Part shown: positions 62,530 through 64,000 of the stretch, in pieces
Layout of the letters: each line of letters starts with the position of its first letter
How positions within the stretch are numbered: position 1 is the stretch's first letter
Source of the DNA: Calycina herbarum
Taxonomy: Eukaryota; Ascomycota; Leotiomycetes; Helotiales; Pezizellaceae
Length of the DNA stretch: 64,000 bases
Direction of reading: 5' to 3'
NCBI GenBank assembly: GCA_001414485.1
Contig: LLEY01000127.1
Coordinates: forward strand, 1-64,000
Notes under the pieces: generated by a model
The model's database searches: none
What the model saw: only the letters and a program-made list of their open reading frames with translations
Told to the model about the DNA's origin: nothing
Program-made: the position numbers and the translations under genes

Positions 62530-63432
62530 CTATGAATATACGCGACAAACGAGGGAAGAGAGTACGGGAGAGTTCTAAGGAGTCTAAAGAGGTTGATTTT
62601 AAGGTTTAGGAGGCCTAGGGGTCTAAGGGAGTTAATAAGGTTGAAGGGGTTAAGAAGGATAGGGAGTATAGAGGCGCTAATACTTAATTAAGTTAAGCCT
62701 CCGATTATATAGAATTGGTTCGTTATTCTTTCTAGACTTTGCTACCTGATGTTACTCTTATCTATTATACTAATATTAATAAGGCAGACCTTATCTCCTC
62801 CTCCTCTAACAGCTCCTGAGAGACAAAAAAGACTTTATATACCTCTTCCTTACTCAGCTCTTAATTGAGTACTAAATGTCCGATACTTCTATAACCAGGA
62901 GATATTTATAGAAAACATCGCTGTCCTTAGCCCTCTCCTAAGTTAGGACTTGATCTAAGAGGGCTCTATAAAATAGCTGTTATACGATAACCTAGCTGAA
63001 GAATATAACAGCGAAAACTTATATCTAAAATTTAGAATAATCCTTTTAGGCAAGCTTAGTCCTTTCCTTAGCTTAAAAGCTATAGAGAATCATTTTAGCC
63101 TAGAAAAGCCCGAGTTCTCTATATAACTCATAGTAGAGGAACCTATACTTAAAGTCTTAAAAGATTTGTTGTCTCGTTATAGAGAGAGATATACTATTAA
63201 CAATCCTTTAAGGATCAAGGTCTTTAAATCTAAGCTTTTATCGGATTCTTTCAACAGTAGCAACCCTTTCCCTAATAGGTTTAATAGTACTTCTACTACT
63301 AACACAGATGATGGTCTAGCCTTAGCAGCTTCTACTTTTGCTAAAGGCGACAAAGTTACAGTTCAGGTGTGGTTTAGGAGCTACAGTTTCAACAACAGGT
63401 CTAGTCCGACATTTACTTTATTAAAGTTATAG
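62530..63432 (+). pseudogene. Second ORF of the Helentron, unknown function
   Basis: Open or nearly open frame near the 3' end: NIRDKRGKRVRESSKESKEV at about 62530, then QEIFIENIAVLSPLLS, LLYDNLAEEYNSENLYLKF, ending FAKGDKVTVQVWFRSYSFNN and a TAG at 63432. The last 88 codons (63166-63432) are open and much less mutated than the surroundings. The GDKVTVQVW..R strand pattern could be an OB-fold; some Helitrons carry RPA-like proteins, but I do not recognise a family. Frame continuity around 62800 is uncertain. Confidence 0.45.
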
Positions 63433-63787
63433 AGGCTATAGCAAAGCCTTTCTAGATCGCTAATCCGACGAAGGAACTAGATCACTCTACGAAAGAGAAG
63501 GGGATGATTTAGGCTGTTATATAAGCGATGGCTCTTACTATACTAGAGGTTTCTACTCGCTACGTTAAAGGAACACAAGTCTTTACTTTTTGCTCTTGCT
63601 TTTATATGATCTTACTAGTTAGTCTTTACTACTTTGAATAATATACTATTTCTAGTCAGGTTAGGGTTTATATTTCAGCACGTGATTTTTCTTTTATCAC
63701 TTAACTTTGTTTAATATTTAATAAATACTAGGTCTCTTAGTCTATAAGTACGAAGGCTTCGTGTAAGCCGCAGGCTAGCACCCCTAT

Positions 63788-63876
63788 TCTGTTACGTCCA
63801 TGCGTTGCTAAGCGAGGTCACGTGAATGCGTCGCTGGAGTACTCCGAGACTTATTCCACAGGTGTAACCCTTAACA
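63788..63876 (-). repeat. Second part of the 5' LTR of Gypsy-B
   Basis: 89 bp from TCTGTTACGTCCATGCG to CCCTTAACA; resumes exactly where the first part stopped. Keeps GTCACGTGAATGCG. Confidence 0.93.
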
Positions 63877-64000
63877 CTTATAGTATTATATCTAGTACTA
63901 GTGTAAGAGTTTTAGAGGTTTCCTTAAAGTATAGTTTTACTACTATAGATCTAAATCTTATAAGTCTACTTAGTAGTAATATAATATAGTCCTTATTCTC
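63877..64000 (-). mobile_element. Right piece of the Copia element
   Basis: Sequence resuming after the CTTAT duplication of Gypsy-B. Too short and mutated to assign a domain; position implies Copia pol upstream (N-terminal side) of the RT. Confidence 0.6.

Larger units (their letters stand above)
55433..63787 (+). mobile_element. Helitron2/Helentron-type rolling-circle transposon, RIP-degraded
   Basis: 8,355 bp inserted between two T's of the Gypsy-B LTR (GGT|TCTG), without target duplication. The 5' end GCCTTCGTACTCTTAG is repeated inverted inside the 3' end (AGTACGAAGGC at 63747-63757, extended match from 63734). A short hairpin AGCC-gca-GGCT (63766-63776) follows, ending 11 bases before the terminus. 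Asymmetric inverted repeats, a TT target and a 3' hairpin are marks of Helentrons. The coding content is a Rep/helicase in plus orientation plus a second ORF near the 3' end. The first T could belong to either side. Confidence 0.85.
50059..63876 (-). mobile_element. Gypsy-B: sister of Gypsy-A, with its 5' LTR split by a Helentron
   Basis: Left LTR 50059-50300 (242 bp); right LTR in two pieces, 55280-55432 (153 bp) and 63788-63876 (89 bp), together 242 bp. Target duplication CTTAT at 50054-50058 and 63877-63881 confirms that both ends belong to one insertion in the Copia. The interior (50301-55279) is collinear with Gypsy-A, same orientation, but carries more C-to-T/G-to-A changes; the polypurine tract is mutated to a TTACCTCTCTTCC-type sequence. 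Without the Helentron the element would be about 5.46 kb. Confidence 0.95.
42342..64000 (-). mobile_element. Ty1/Copia element, split into three pieces, runs off the right edge
   Basis: Pieces 42342-42799, 48301-50058 and 63877-64000; the rest of the span is two Gypsy insertions. The left end starts TATTAGTTCGAC (mutated TG), after GTTTT in Fot-2. The middle piece reads on the minus strand as Copia RT and RNase H. So the 3' LTR is on the left, and gag-integrase and the 5' LTR lie beyond 64000. The inner border of the left LTR could not be set. The left piece contains short inverted repeats (for example ACTCGG near 42420-42445). Confidence 0.82.

Overview
The window is nuclear DNA of a filamentous ascomycete (Pezizomycotina). 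The protein genes carry many short introns of about 50-150 nt with GT..AG borders. The families are typical of these fungi: HET domain, rhodopsin-like membrane protein, bicovalent FAD oxidase, P450 and highly reducing PKS. The repeats are AT-rich and full of TAG/TAA/TGA stops where conserved motifs need CAG, CAA or TGG, which is the signature of repeat-induced point mutation (RIP). A leotiomycete such as the Sclerotiniaceae is possible, but I cannot fix the genus.

Region 1 (1-20,050) has normal composition and genes. In order: a frameshifted cytochrome P450 running off the left edge (minus), a three-exon HET-domain gene, a five-exon bicovalent FAD oxidase, two weak small ORFs (minus), a MYND zinc-finger gene (minus), a weak hypothetical, a seven-exon rhodopsin-like seven-helix membrane protein, and a 1,089-residue kelch/single-pass membrane protein.

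Region 2 (about 20,060-34,090) is a transposon block. It holds a complete chromovirus-type Ty3/Gypsy element (Gypsy-1, 20572-26643) with 183-bp LTRs and a GAATA target duplication. Inside it sits an almost unmutated 462-bp solo LTR with its own GCTAG duplication. Next comes a second Gypsy element (Gypsy-2, LTR at 26853) interrupted by two pogo/Fot1-type DNA transposons. It has no 3' LTR and stops against a PKS fragment.

Region 3 (34,090-38,760) is an island of normal composition between two RIP-mutated blocks. It holds the 3' end of a highly reducing polyketide synthase (KR + ACP) with four transition-type stops, an intact intron-containing tRNA-Thr(AGT), and a nearly full-length cytosolic-type methionyl-tRNA synthetase with two stops and two frameshifts. 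Both protein genes are dead. The synthetase must be a duplicate if the fungus is alive.

Region 4 (38,970-64,000) is a set of nested transposons. A Fot1-like element contains a 5'-truncated Tad1-type LINE and a Ty1/Copia element. The Copia contains two sister Gypsy elements (A and B), and the right LTR of Gypsy-B is split by an 8.35-kb Helitron2/Helentron-type element. Target duplications found: ATATA for Gypsy-A, CTTAT for Gypsy-B, 13 bp for the LINE, and a TA next to each of the three DNA transposons (on both sides of two of them). The two halves of the split LTR (153 + 89 bp) add up to the 242 bp of its partner, so insertion order can be read directly.

The two genic segments look unlinked in function. 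P450, FAD oxidase, PKS and duplicated synthetase could be scattered relics of a secondary-metabolite locus, but that is inference. All coordinates and splice sites were worked out by eye from the sequence; no alignment or database search was run.
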